From Xenopus tropicalis (lineage: Eukaryota; Chordata; Amphibia; Anura; Pipidae), in NCBI RefSeq assembly GCF_000004195.4, contig NC_030679.2, positions 147,919,040 through 147,983,039 of the forward strand: a DNA stretch of 64,000 nt, written 5' to 3'. Of this stretch, positions 53,031 through 64,000 are shown piece after piece (positions within the stretch are counted from its first letter, which is position 1; each line of letters begins with the position of its first letter). The translations under genes were made by a program, and so were the position numbers. Below the pieces are notes generated by a model. That model did no database searches. It was not told where the DNA came from and was given only the letters and a program-made list of their open reading frames with translations.

Positions 53031-53760
53031 CCCCAGTGGCACTGTAATTAGGTACTGTATGGGCAAGCAGGGTCAATGATTGTATCATACAATGGGCAAA
53101 AGGAGACCCATTGGGCAAGGAGCACATCAAAGTGCCAATGAGGTCTTTGCCCGATAAAATTTCCACACCTGTCTGATGTAGATCTCAGCAGCTTTGATTG
53201 TCCCTTGTATGGCCTCCATAGACCCCCCTGTAGCCTCCATTACTGCACTAAAGATGCCACTAAGTTCTCCGCTTTTTATTTTGGAGACCATGCCACTTAC
53301 ATCTTTTTTTACTGTACATTTGCCTCAACCAATGACCTTTTCTAAAGGCAGCTTCTACATCTGTCTCCCTGTGCTCTGTTCCTATGTTTCTAAAGTGATT
53401 TGCAAGTGTCGGGAATCCATGAGGTTTAAGTCCCCTACTGACTGAGGAAGTCCCAGTTCTGTCCCATCTGCCATGGGGGCTTCCCTAGTTGGCTCAGGGA
53501 TCTAGTGACCTAGTGATCCCCAACCAACTGGATTAGACCAATTGGGGTGGTCAAATCAGGCTCAGATCTGCTTTCCAATGAGTGGATCTTGCAGACTATG
53601 GACAACTTTTACCTTCCTCTACTGTGGAGTGAATGGTGGAAAAGCGCAGAGTAGCACAAACTATGACCCTGGTGCAACTAATACAGGATCCCGTGTACCT
53701 TGGGCTCTTGATGTTTATTGTGGCAGATAATATGTTCCTACATTCCCCATAATTATGGGC
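53031..53760. other. Spacer, no gene seen
   Basis: No coding or RNA feature recognised. Confidence 0.5.
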
Positions 53761-53764
53761 TGTT

Positions 53765-53825
53765 AGAGCGCGGCCTCGTTAGAGAGAGGCTTGTGCTGAG
53801 TCACAGTGAGAGAGCGAGGGGATGG
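53765..53825 (-). promoter_or_regulatory. Orphan copy of the GSTP promoter core
   Basis: On the minus strand the piece CTCTCACTGTGACTCAGCAC with a following AAGC.CTCTCT stretch matches the distal GSTP promoter (51625-51660: CTCTCATTGTGACTCAGCAC). The ARE core is at 53794-53803. No exon 1, split ATG or GST exon follows downstream within the expected distance. It is probably the remnant of a third tandem gene whose body was deleted, or a duplicated enhancer of the distal gene. Confidence 0.7.
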
Positions 53826-53829
53826 GGAG

Positions 53830-54288
53830 GAACGGGTCAGGGGAGAAGAACAGGTTCTGACACACAGGGTTTGTGTAGGGGGCGGAAATATTAAGTAAAG
53901 AGAGTTTTTTCCAAGTAAAAAGAGTTCCAAGTCATTTGAAGGTTTATAGCCGTAGCCATTAATATACGGGGGCCCAACGAGATTTCCTTTTTGCTTTGGA
54001 GACAAAGTCCCTCAAATATTTGCACTTGGGAAATAACAACAAAGGGCTTTGGGATCTGTTCTGTACGGGATAAACCCAGAGCTCAGCTAATCAGGTGTTT
54101 GCTGAAGTCAAGTCGGTTATCGGTTATCTCCAGCAATGTACAATGTTGTCACCAATCAGGAGCTTTAGTGAATAGAGACCTATCTCTGCCTAATCTCTGA
54201 TTGGAGCGACAGTGCACATATAATTATAATATGTATATATTAGATATAAAGGGTCATTTACAACAGCTTAGTTTTTTTTTTTTTACCC
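53830..54288. other. Spacer, no gene seen
   Basis: No recognised feature. Confidence 0.5.
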
Positions 54289-54296
54289 ATAATGAA

Positions 54297-54841
54297 TAGG
54301 GCTGGACTGGGGGGGGGGGGGTGCAAGGCCCACCGGGGCTGCCACCCCAGGGGCCCCAGTCACGGCCCCTGCACCCCGCCAGCCAGGGTTGGAGTGGGGG
54401 GTGAAGGGCCCACCGGGGCTCCTGTCCCAGGGGCCTTGCAGGTGCCCCCAGCCGTGCGCGTCCCCTAACCCCCCCTACGCCCCCATAGGGGCCCCCCTAA
54501 CCCCCCTCACAGGGCCCCCCACCCGACATCCTCCCCCGAGCGCCTAAATTTGACGCATCAGGGAGTGGTCGGAAGGGGAAGCGCCGACAAGGGTTGGGTC
54601 TGGGCCGCCAGGGCCCACTAGAGCCGGGGCCCACCGGGATTTTTCCCAGTGTCCCGGCGGCCCAGCCCGACCCTGCCGCCAGCAGTTTCCCCCCCGCTGC
54701 CTGCCGAACCCCCTCACCCAAGTGCATGTACAGTATAGTGACTTTTGGGTGCTCCGGGGTAGGGAGAACAGCAATTGGCTGGAGCTCCGGGGATCGGATC
54801 TGGGTTTTTTCCCGGTGCCCCGACGGCCCAGTCCGACCCTG
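54297..54841. mobile_element. GC-rich hAT-type element, 545 bp
   Basis: Ends tagggctggactggg and cccagtccgaccctg, with a perfect 8-bp target duplication ataatgaa (54289-54296 and 54842-54849). Much more GC-rich than the surroundings, with repeated ggcccaccgggg and gcccccctaacccc. Open frames inside have no family signature. Confidence 0.85.
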
Positions 54842-54993
54842 ATAATGAAGCAATTTTTTTTTTACCATAATTCCAGCGTTATTCTTCCCCCGGGAGGGGG
54901 AGGGTCCATTATTATTAGGGTCCACCCTAAAGGGGTGGTCCTAATAATTTCAGCAAATTTCCTTACACTTGTTTAATATTAAAAACATGAATC

Positions 54994-54997
<4 letters not shown>

Positions 54998-55031
<34 letters not shown>
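54998..55031. repeat. TA microsatellite
   Basis: Uninterrupted (AT)n of about 32 bases. Confidence 0.95.
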
Positions 55032-55032
<1 letters not shown>

Positions 55033-55811
55033 CTTATCTTGCACTCGAAAGGCATTTGAATTCCGTCTTCTTTGGTCACGCCCTTTAAAGCGATACTGAC
55101 ACATTTCTATGAAACTCCATAGGAACGTGTCAGTATTAGTAATGAATTGCAACACGCAAAATGTTTGGGGCCAAAAGTCCCCCAAAGCTGTCCACAGCCC
55201 AGTAATACTTGTTGTACCAGACACTCCGACAGGGCTAAAGGCACTTCTGTGGTTGTTTCAGTCATGCTGGGCTGGGGGTGGCACGACCCTTCCATAGGTT
55301 AATTAAAAATGGAAACAGTACTCCAGCCTATGGAAGGATCATAGTATTGCCGGGCTGGGGGCGGCTTTGGGGGACTTTTGTCCGGTATTCCCGCAGGTCT
55401 GGCCGGTTTGGCCCGACCTCTGCACTACGTTTTTGGTGGGCGGGTTTGAGTTGAGCTCTTCTGCTTGCCCTCCACACCACGCATGACCAACCGGTTCCTG
55501 GTTCCGGCTTTCTAATTTATAGGCATACATCCGCCCACAGCCTGCACCTTTTGTAAAGTCAGTGGTGGTCAGGTCAGGTCTATAAATAGACGGGTTGAGT
55601 TAGGGTTGGGGGGGGGGTCTAGAAAAACTTGACCCACACATCTCTAGTGCAGGCCTCTCTATAATATTGCTTTCATTTAGTTTTCTGTCTGAAGCTGGAC
55701 TTACCTTGTTTGGCCCGGTGGCCAGATGATGAAATTCAATATACTGGTCAACTTAATCAAAACCTTATGCATCCTTAAAATAAATATATATATAGAGCAG
55801 ATTAAAAACCT
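55032..55811. other. Repeat-derived spacer
   Basis: 55165-55390 contains mirrored pieces (caaaagtcccccaaagctg and cggctttgggggacttttgt), probably a worn palindromic MITE. No gene. Confidence 0.5.
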
Positions 55812-56755
55812 GGGCACCATCCCTATATATGTGCTCTAGATTGGCTAGAAATAATGATACGCCAACCTCTCTATGTTTCCATTGGGCACCATCCCTATAT
55901 ATGTGCTCTGGATTGGCTAGAAATAATGATACGCCAACCTCTCTATGTTTCCATTGGGTACCATCCCTATATATGTGCTCTAGATTGGCTAGAAATAATG
56001 ATACACCAACCTCTATGTGTTTCCATTGGGCACCATCCCTATATATGTGCTCTAGGTTGCCTAGAAATAATGATTCACCAGCCTCTCTATGTTTCCATTG
56101 GGCACCATCCCTATATATGTGCTCTAGATTGGCTAGAAATAATGATATGCCAACCTCTATATGTTCCCATTGGGCGTCATCCCTATATATGTGCTCTAGA
56201 TTGGCTAGAAATAATGATTCACCAACCTCTATAAGTTTCCATTGGGCACCATCCCTATATACTGTATGTGCTCTAGATTGGCTAGAAATAATGATTCACC
56301 AGCCTCTATATGTTCCCATTGGGCGCCATCCCTATATATGTGCTCTAGATTGGCTAGAAATAATGATTTACCAACCTCTATATGTTCCCATTGGGCCCCA
56401 TCCCTATATAAATGCTCTAGATTGGCTAGAAATAATGATACACCAAACTCTATATGTTTCTATTGGGCACCATCCCTATATATGTGCTCTAGATTGGCTA
56501 GAAATAATGATACACCAACCTCTATATGTTTCTATTGGGCACCATCCCTATATATGTGCTCTAGATTGGCTAGAAATAATGATACGCCAACCTCTCTATG
56601 TTTCTATTGGGCCCCATCCCTATATATGTGCTCTAGATTGGCTAGAAATAATGATACGCCAACCTCTCTATGTTTCTATTGAGCACCATCCCTATATATG
56701 TGCTCTAGATTGGCTAGAAATAATGACACACCAACCTCTATATGTTTCTATTAGA
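55812..56755. repeat. 72-bp minisatellite, about 13 copies
   Basis: The unit is gggcaccatccctatatatg then tgctctagattggctagaaa then taatgatacgccaacctct. The period is 24 codons, so a 317-codon forward frame stays open. Its protein is purely repetitive and not a gene. Confidence 0.95.
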
Positions 56756-58030
56756 CAAACAGAAAGGGACAACAAAATATGAAGATATAGAGGTTCTTTA
56801 AACACTACCCAGAGGGAATTAATTACATTTCCCATTCTGAAAATATAATTTCTTGTTATAAAATACAAACAATTCCACAGACTTGGGTAATTTCCCCAGA
56901 GACAGTAGAACCTTCAGGAACACTCAGCTCCCTGCGAGCCCCACAAGGACCTGTTCTCCTATAACTGGGCGCTCGTGCCTAGCAGAGTTCTCAGAGCTCC
57001 TTACCCCCATCCCATGCACAGGGTCTCCGTGTGAGAGGAACAGGGGTGAGTTACTGCTCTTCTGTTGTAAGAAATAGAATGGAATAAGGAGTGCGGGGAT
57101 GGAGGAGTCTCACACTTGCAGATACCAAACCCAAGGGTCTCTCTAGACACACAAGGTATGTGTACCCAAGTCCATAACACATTTACCTCCTTAAGAAAAT
57201 CAATTTTCTGTGTAGGTTTCCTGTGCCAAGAACCCATTGATACAGCATTGAAAACTTTATAATTAAATGTCCTTCTACACTCTTCTAAAGCCCCTACATT
57301 CCTGTCCTGCAGCCAATCATAAATGCGGAATGATCTGTGACCAAACAAAGATCACATTTCAACTGTATGGAGTCTCGCTTAGCATCGCCAATTAAGTCAA
57401 TGGTTCTCCCATTCCCCAAGTCATTTCCCTACAAATTAATTACAATGTCAGGGAACCCCAACTCTTCAATAAAGTAGTCAAATCCCACCATATTGCCCCT
57501 ATTAAGGCCTTCCATTCCATTCCATTAGATGTCAGAAGATAAACCTAAATTAGACCCATATGTTTGCTCCTCTGACCTTTCCATTGCCCAGTGCACAAAA
57601 GTGTCAAGTGATCAAAACTTCCAGCTTCTGACCTGCAATACATCACAAAGTACGACCGATGAAGGCCTAATGTATGGTTTGTACCAATTAGAATCCCACC
57701 TTCTCAGGTTCTAAATAAAATCTTCCCCAACTCCTGAGATTGCAGCTCCTTTCCTAAATTTGTCCTTCCGAAACGAGTGCCGTTTATATTGCTCCCCACC
57801 CAGCAGGCATCTCTTTCATTTTGATACAAAACTCCCATCTTGATGAATGACTAAAGGACCAGGCTTTCCAGCTCTCCCCACAATGAAATGGAATTGGGAA
57901 CATCGCTGGATCCTGATCAACTCCCAACCAAACTATCCAACCTCTCTCTTCCTCATCTGCTTTGGATTTTTTCATTACTATTTGGACTTTCCCTTCAACC
58001 ATCGATACTGCTCCAAACTCCAAACCTCCT
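56756..58030. other. Spacer with one exon-like open piece
   Basis: On the minus strand 57187-57334 is bounded by an acceptor (ggtcacag) and a donor (GAG|gtaaat) and is open across 49 codons (SFRIYDWLQDRN and following, ending IDFLKE). I do not recognise the product and found no partner exon. The rest shows nothing. Confidence 0.35.
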
Positions 58031-58620
58031 GCCTTTGTTTTTGAATCTGACACAACTTATGGAGAGGTGTTTACGGTGGGGGAGGCGGATATGAGACAGG
58101 TATTGAGGAGGGTAAATCCAAGGAAGGCTGCTGGACCCGATGGTGTGGCTGGACGGGTGTTGAAGGTCTGCAGAGCAACTGGCCGGAGTCCTTATGGAGA
58201 TTTTTAATCAGTCCCTCTCCCAGGCTTTTGTTCCTTCTTGTCTTAAGGCCTCCACCATTGTTCCGGTGCCAAAAAAATCTATTACAAAGAGCTTGAATGA
58301 TTTTCGTCCAGTGGCACTTACATCTGTTATCATGAAGTGCTTTGAGAAACTGATGTGGAGTCATATCATTGTGTGCCTGCCAGTAGACGTGGATCCATTC
58401 CAATTTGCTTACAAGGCAAAAAGATCTACTGAGGATGCCGTGGCTACAGCTCTTCATGCTGCCTTGCCTCATCTGGAGCAACGGGGGAGTTATGCGAGGC
58501 TGCTTTTTGTGGACTTTAGCTCGGCGTTCAATACCATACTTCCACAGCGATTAGTGTCCAAACTGGCAGTTTTGGGACTTCCATCACTTACCTGTAGGTG
58601 GATCTTGGACTTTTCTATTC
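58030..58620 (+). pseudogene. LINE reverse-transcriptase fragment, frameshifted
   Basis: The first frame reads MRQVLRRVNPRKAAGPDGVA. After a frame change near 58185-58200 the second reads [19 protein letters not shown], then [42 protein letters not shown], and [13 protein letters not shown] with the catalytic-region F..DFSSAFN block. This is the fingers and early palm of an L2/CR1-clade reverse transcriptase. It stops after RWILDFS, before the YADD region, and is dead. Forward strand. Confidence 0.85.
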
Positions 58621-58779
58621 TATTCTATAACTTCACTAGCCCTAAGGGCCACAAAGAATGGACAAAAAAAACAAGTTTAACTCTGAACATAACGGCTTCA
58701 TATCACATGAGGAGCTTTGGGGTGAAACCGGTCTGTAGTTGGGAATCTGATCAGCTATTATCATTATTTATTTATTATA

Positions 58780-59130
58780 GTTTTTGGATTACTCTTCTTC
58801 CGGCTCTTTGCAGTTTTTAAATGGGGGGGTCACTGACCCCGGCAGCCAAAAAACGATTTCTCTGGCTACAATTTTATTATTATTGTTACATTTTGTGATT
58901 TTCTTTTCTATTCAGACCCCTCTCCTGTTCCTATAATGGTCTCTCATCCAGGCCACTCCCTAGTTGATAAGGTCACTTGGACCCTAGCAACCAAATAACT
59001 GCTGAAACTCCAAACTGGAGAGCTCCTGAACTGAAAATGAAATAACTAAGAAACTACAAATGATACAAAATAAAGACCAATTGCAAACTCAGAATATTAC
59101 TCTCTACATCTTATTTTTAGTTTTTCCACT
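58780..59130 (+). mobile_element. TTAA-type MITE
   Basis: Family of 15050-15417: agtttttaaatgggggggtc, ttggaccctagcaaccaaat, aaagaccaattgcaaactc. Boundaries are approximate. Confidence 0.65.
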
Positions 59131-59669
59131 TTACCAGTCGGAAGTCCATTACCTCCATTACCTCTGAATTAATTACGATCCCCCAAAATGGTGGTGGTGG
59201 TGTTTTTTTTCCACTGACAATGGGATACCAACTTGACCTGATATCCATACGAATGTCTCTAATAGCTTCTAACATGTCTGGGCACCTTTAGGTCCTACAA
59301 ACCAAAAAACTGTCTCAATAACAAACCATAAAATGACCCAAATCCTACCGCTCGCTCCAAGAAACCTGGGAACAATTGTAAATATTTGCACAGGAATGAG
59401 CATTCCATAGGAAGACAAGTATCATAAAAGAATTTACCTTGAAAAATAATCCTAACAACTCTTTACAATGCAGATGAGTCAGCAAGAGACGTGATGTGGA
59501 CTCATTATCACTATTTGCACCTTGACCCCCCTATCTCACTAATTCATCAGATGGTGCATTGACTAGTGATGGCATCTCAGGTGATATAGATTACTGACGG
59601 AATGGCCTTTTGGACAGAAGAGATGATGTATTCAATGAAAAGATTCCTTTTCTTTTTTAGGCACTAGAC
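59131..59669. other. Spacer, no gene seen
   Basis: No recognised feature. Confidence 0.5.
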
Positions 59670-59856
59670 CAGCAGTTCTCAACCTGTGGGTTGGGACCCC
59701 TTTGGGGGTCGAACCACCCTTTCACAGGGGTCGCCTAAGACCATTAGGAAAACACATATTTCCGATGGTCTTAGGAATCATTTTATGGTTGGGGGTCACC
59801 ACAACATGAGGAACTGTATTAAAGGGGCGCAGCATTACGAAGGTTGAGAACCACTG
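59670..59856 (+). mobile_element. SPIN-type hAT transposon, complete non-autonomous copy
   Basis: Both terminal repeats are present (cagcagttctcaacctgtgg and aggttgagaaccactg). The flanks cactagac (59662-59669) and agctagac (59857-59864) agree at six of eight positions, a decayed target duplication. The best preserved of the three copies in the window. Confidence 0.88.
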
Positions 59857-59864
59857 AGCTAGAC

Positions 59865-60654
59865 CTAATGGTGAAATCCTTATATCATCAAATAGGGGTC
59901 GGAAAACGAGCACCGAATTCTGTTGAGTAAAAGCTCTTTTTCAATGTTCTTTTTGGCCCCTAACGGGTATTGATAAATGGATTTCAATCTAGTGGCACTT
60001 TTGGAAGAAGGTAATATAAGACCATGTCTACATCTCTCCATTTCCTGAGCTTTCCGTTGTTTGGGATAAAGGTTACATAGGGCAGCATTTTGTAGCAGCC
60101 CCCGTAATGCATTGAAAGGTTGGATAGTTAAGATGGGTTGAAATAAGACATGCATTTTGTCATTGGCAAGTTCTTTTCCAAAAATTTTGTGGTCATTTTT
60201 TACCATTTTGCTAATTTTTCAGCAGTTTTTGCTCATTTTTTGCTTACCACTAGATTGAAGTCCATCAAGTTCAACCCCAGCACACCCTGAAATAGGGATA
60301 TAGGCCACATATTTGCATTGCACATAACACATTATCTTTTTTAGAAATTAATGGGTTTCTTACAAAGGAAGAAAAACATGGGGCACATGTCATCCATGTC
60401 TCTCTATAGAAAACCTCTCACATATACAATAGGATATTTGTTGCCAAAAAAGTTTATTTGTAGGTGCTGGATTATCAGTATGGTGACCATGTTGCATCGC
60501 CTGGCGTGCCACCATTGTCATTGTATTCACCCTCACAAGCATTTTGGTCAGATTTGGACCAGGGCCTGATGATGAATAGCCAAGACTAACTGCAGGGTTC
60601 AATTCTAAAGACAGTCATACACATATTGATATTAACTTCTGTATCCATGTTTCT
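59865..60654. other. Spacer, no gene seen
   Basis: A minus-strand open frame at 59880-60206 has no motif I can place. No gene called. Confidence 0.45.
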
Positions 60655-61420
60655 AGACCAAGTCAGCAGCTTAGTAGCCCATGTTTGGAGTCTACCTGAC
60701 CGAACTGTGGCTGAAAATATTTATTGTGAAGGTAGGAACTCCTGTTGAACAAGAACCGCCTTGGCCTATTGATGTGTTCCTCTCCCAACATGTCTCCCAC
60801 TCCATGTCTCTAGACCAAGTCAGCAGCTTAGTAGCCCATGTTTGGAGTCCATCTGACCGAACCATGGCTGAAAATATTTATTGGGTAGGTAGGAACTCCT
60901 GTTGAACAAGAACCACATTGGCTTATTGATGTGTTCCTCTCCCAACATGTCTCCCACTCCATGTCTCTAGACCAAGTCAGCAGCTTAGAAGCCCATGTTT
61001 GGAGTCCATCTGACTGAAACATGGCTGAAAATATTTATTGGGTAGGTAGGAACTCCTGTTGAACAAGAACCACATTGGCCTATTGATGTGTTCCTCTCCC
61101 AACATGTCTCCCACTCCATGTCTCTAGACCAAGTCAGCAGCTTAGTAGCCCATGTTTGGAGTCTACTTGACTGAACTGTGGCTGAAAATATTTATTGCGA
61201 AGGTAGGAACTCCTCTTGAACAAGAACCACTTTGGCCTATTGATGTGTTCCTCTCCCAACATGTCTCCCACTCCATGTCTCTAGACCAAGTCAGCAGCTT
61301 AGTAGCCCATGTTTGGAGTCCATCTGACCGAACCATGGCTGAAAATATTTATTGGGTAGGTAGGAACTCCTGTTGAACAAGAACCACCTTGGCCTATTGA
61401 TGTGTTCCTCTCCCAACAGG
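60655..61420. repeat. About 156-bp tandem repeat, five copies
   Basis: Landmark accaagtcagcagcttagta at 60658, 60814 and onward, with cccatgtttggagtc, gaaaatatttattg and cctctcccaacatgtctccc. 156 bp equals 52 codons, which explains the open frames. Confidence 0.9.
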
Positions 61421-61798
61421 TCTGAATAAAACCAGATAATCTTACTGCTAGCCATGATCAGCCTGATATAGCTTAGCACGTGGTGGCCAAGTGAGTAGAT
61501 CTTTACTTGAACGCTCAACTTTACTCAAGTGTTTCAAGCAAAAATGGGTACCATTGCTATCATTTGCATTAAGTGTGAGAAGAGCTATAAGGTCCATTGA
61601 GCATAAAACAAGGAGGTTCCACTCCCGGTGAAGAAACTGACCATCTGTTATTATTGGTGGTTATGGAAATCCTAACGTTTTACTACAGAGGAACTGAGTG
61701 CAGAGCTTAGGGATGGCTCCCACAGAAATACAATCATTTATCCCAAGGGAGCTTCTGGAAATGAGTATTCACTAAACGTCAAGGCTTGGCAAGAAGAA
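61421..61798. other. Spacer upstream of the last OR gene
   Basis: No promoter element could be identified with confidence. Confidence 0.5.
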
Positions 61799-62719
61799 AT
61801 GAAGGGGATAAATCAGACCTCTGTCATTGACATTGTTATTATTGGATTTGAGGGACCTCTTAGGTTGAGAATATTAATGACTGTTATACTTTTTCTTCTT
61901 TACTTGATGACTTTAGGAATGAATTCCCTCATCGTAGTGTTGGTTACAATTAGTCGTCGCCTCCATTCTCCCATGTACTTTTTCCTTTGCCACTTGGCTA
62001 TAACAGATATTATTATTCCTTCCATAATTGTCCCAAACTTGCTGTATGTCACTTTATTAGACAGAGGTACAATATCTTTATCCAACTGCCTCGCTCAGTT
62101 TTTCTTCTTCGGTATGGCAATAGATTTTGAGTGCCTTATCCTTACCTTAATGTCCTATGACAGGTTCCTGGCCATATGTCGGCCGTTACATTACATGTCT
62201 ATAATGAGCCTTAAATTTCAAATCTTGTTGGCCACAAGCTGTTGGTTATTAGCCTTCACTTTGGCGCTCTTAGTACTTAGTCATATGTTGACATTTCGGT
62301 TTTGTGACTCTAATGTCATTAACCATTTGTTCTGTGACCTTCATCCTCTCTTGAAGCTCTCCTGCTCGGATACATTTGTTGTTGACATGGAGGTTCTTGT
62401 GGCAGGGATTCTTTTAACTGTCTTGGCATTTGTGTTCATTGTTGTAACGTACGTTTGGATCTTCTACACAATCTTTGGAAGTTCTATGACCACAGAGAAG
62501 CAGAAAGCCTTCTCCACCTGTAGCTCCCACTTGACAGTTGTCTGCACTTACTATGCAACGATGATTACAAATTATCTGATCCCAGTAACTGGAAGGACCA
62601 CCGATCTTGCCAAATACATCTCTCTCCTGTACACAGTGATAACGCCCCTAATGAACCCCATCATATACACACTGAGAAATCGGGAAATCAGGTCTGCTTT
62701 GAATTATTATACCCACTAG
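61799..62719 (+). CDS. Class II olfactory receptor, intact, 306 aa
   Basis: Intronless OR. The ATG at 61799 gives INQT at residues 4-7. Marks: HSPMYFFLCHLA in TM2, CLAQFFFFG in TM3, MSYDRFLAICRPLHY, complete loop 2 (NHLFCDLHPLL, SCSDTF), KQKAFSTCSSHL, PLMNPIIYTLRNRE. The TM1 motif GN is MN here (Met41), a rare change next to the structural Asn. The C-terminal tail is very short (LNYYTH). Closest in the window to 29046 and 31987, which lie on the far side of the GSTP genes. Confidence 0.94.
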   Translation: MKGINQTSVIDIVIIGFEGPLRLRILMTVILFLLYLMTLGMNSLIVVLVTISRRLHSPMYFFLCHLAITDIIIPSIIVPNLLYVTLLDRGTISLSNCLAQFFFFGMAIDFECLILTLMSYDRFLAICRPLHYMSIMSLKFQILLATSCWLLAFTLALLVLSHMLTFRFCDSNVINHLFCDLHPLLKLSCSDTFVVDMEVLVAGILLTVLAFVFIVVTYVWIFYTIFGSSMTTEKQKAFSTCSSHLTVVCTYYATMITNYLIPVTGRTTDLAKYISLLYTVITPLMNPIIYTLRNREIRSALNYYTH

Positions 62720-62789
62720 GATTAAAGCCATGGTAATTTTAATGGCTGTACTTTGAGGTACTGTCGTTCTAGGAAAAAGTTACTCAAAA

Positions 62790-64000
62790 ATAGTATACCC
62801 AAAGTGTAGATAGACCAGTTAGGCTGTGAACTGTAGATAGACCAGTTAGAGCATGAAGTGCAAATAGGCCATTTAGTCTGTGAAGTACAGATAGAACATC
62901 TTGGCCATGAAGTATAGATAGACCAGTAAGACTGTGAAGTACAGATAGACCAGTTTGGCCATGAAGTACAGATAGACCAGTTTGGCCATGAAGTATAGAT
63001 AGACCAGTTAGGCTGTGAAGTACATTGACCAGTTAGGCTATGAAGTACAGATAGACCATTTTGGCCATAAAGTATAGATAGACCAGTTAGACTGTGAAGT
63101 ACAGATAGACCATTTTGACCATGAAGTGTAGATATACCAGTTAGACTGTGAAGTACAGATAGACCATTTTGACCATGAAGTGTAGATAGACCAGTTAGAC
63201 TGTGAAGTACAGATAGACCAGTTTGACCATGAAGTGTAGATAGACCAGTTAGACTGAGAAGTACAGATAGACCATTTTGGCCATGAATTGTTGATAGACC
63301 AGTTAGACTGTGAAGTACAGATAAACCAGTTTGGCCATGAAGTGTAGATAGACCAGTTAGACTGTGAAGTACAGATAGACCATTTTGGCCATGAAGTATA
63401 GATAGACCAGTTAGACTGTGAAGTACAGATAGACCAGTTTGGCCATGAAGTGTAGATAGACCAGTTAGACTGTGAAGTACAGATAGACCAGTTTGACCAT
63501 GAAGTGTAGGTAGACCAGTTAGACTGTGAAGTACAGATAGACCATTTTGGCCATGAATTGTTAATAGACCAGTTAGACTGTGAAGTACAGATAAACCAGT
63601 TTGGCCATGAAGTGTAGATAGACCAGTTAGACTGTGAAGTACAGATAGACCATTTTGGCCATGAAGTATAGATAGACCAGTTAGACTGTGAAGTACAGAT
63701 AGACCAGTTTGGCCATGAAGTGTAGATAGACCAGTTAGACTGTGAAGTACAGATAGACCAGTTTGACCATGAAGTGTAGGTAGACCAGTTAGACTGTGAA
63801 GTACAGATAGACCATTTTGGCCATGAAGTGTAGATAGACCAGTTAGACTGTGAAGTGCAGATAGACCATTTTGGCCATGAAGTGTAGATAGACCAGTTAG
63901 ACTGTGAAGTGTAGATAGACCAGTTTGGCCATACAGAGCAGATGGACCAGTTAGGCCATGAAGTGTAGATAGACCAGTTTGACCATACAGTGCAGACAGA
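62790..64000. repeat. 27-bp minisatellite with a 54-bp dimer pattern, runs off the window
   Basis: Units alternate between gtagatagaccagttagact plus gtgaa and gtacagatagaccattttgg plus ccatgaa, giving a higher-order dimer. More than 20 dimers are visible and the array continues at the last base. Non-coding. Confidence 0.95.

Noticed and set aside
51717..53066. Several open frames of 97-190 codons on both strands
   Set aside because: 51-bp minisatellite (17 codons) without stops; no conserved domain.
54497..54925. 142-codon minus-strand open frame, GC-rich
   Set aside because: Lies within the hAT element 54297-54841 and crosses its boundary; Pro/Gly/Arg bias follows base composition.
55829..56782. 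317-codon forward open frame
   Set aside because: 72-bp minisatellite whose period is a multiple of three; the translation is one 24-residue unit repeated.
59880..60206. 108-codon minus-strand open frame
   Set aside because: Resembles retroelement debris at best; no motif firm enough to name.

Overview
The window looks like nuclear DNA from a pipid frog (Xenopus; X. tropicalis is the likely species, by inference). The reasons are spliced vertebrate genes, intronless class II olfactory receptor genes, frog-type MITEs with 8-bp or TTAA target duplications, SPIN hAT copies, and abundant minisatellites. No prokaryotic, organellar, tRNA, rRNA or CRISPR signal was seen.

Layout. 0-13 kb: three class II olfactory receptor (OR) genes, one forward (1510-2451) and two reverse (6510-7463 and 11409-12356). 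The reverse pair is a recent duplication, and a decayed DIRS-like retroelement lies between the copies. 13-15.6 kb: MITE-derived repeats. 15.67-20.6 kb, minus strand: a complete eight-exon egg-coat gene of the ZP3 family. I rebuilt it exon by exon; it encodes 462 aa and its stop codon lies inside the polyadenylation signal. 21-29 kb: a MITE carrying a 112-bp satellite, a 22-bp minisatellite, a SPIN copy and a long gene-poor stretch. 29-33 kb: two forward OR genes, one with an in-frame deletion in extracellular loop 2. 33.5-51.6 kb, minus strand: two tandem seven-exon pi-class glutathione S-transferase genes (218 and 211 aa, about 72% identical by hand alignment). In both, the start codon is split A|TG across intron 1. 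Their introns and upstream flanks hold five different minisatellites, L2/CR1-type LINE 3' ends and hAT MITEs. 51.6-61.7 kb: minisatellites, an orphan third copy of the GST promoter motif, a GC-rich hAT MITE, a LINE reverse-transcriptase fragment and a SPIN copy. 61.8-62.7 kb: a sixth OR gene. 62.8 kb to the end: a minisatellite that runs off the window.

How the genes relate. The ORs are chemosensory GPCRs of two subgroups: 1510, 6510 and 11409 share one N-terminal motif; 29046, 31987 and 61799 share another. The GSTP enzymes conjugate glutathione to electrophiles, and both promoters carry TGACTCAGCA, the antioxidant/AP-1 type element known from human GSTP1. The ZP3-like gene is expected to be oocyte-specific. 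The three functions are neighbours, but nothing in the sequence shows shared regulation.

All exon joins come from reading splice sites, reading phases and family motifs by eye. They agree in phase throughout, but no transcript evidence was available.
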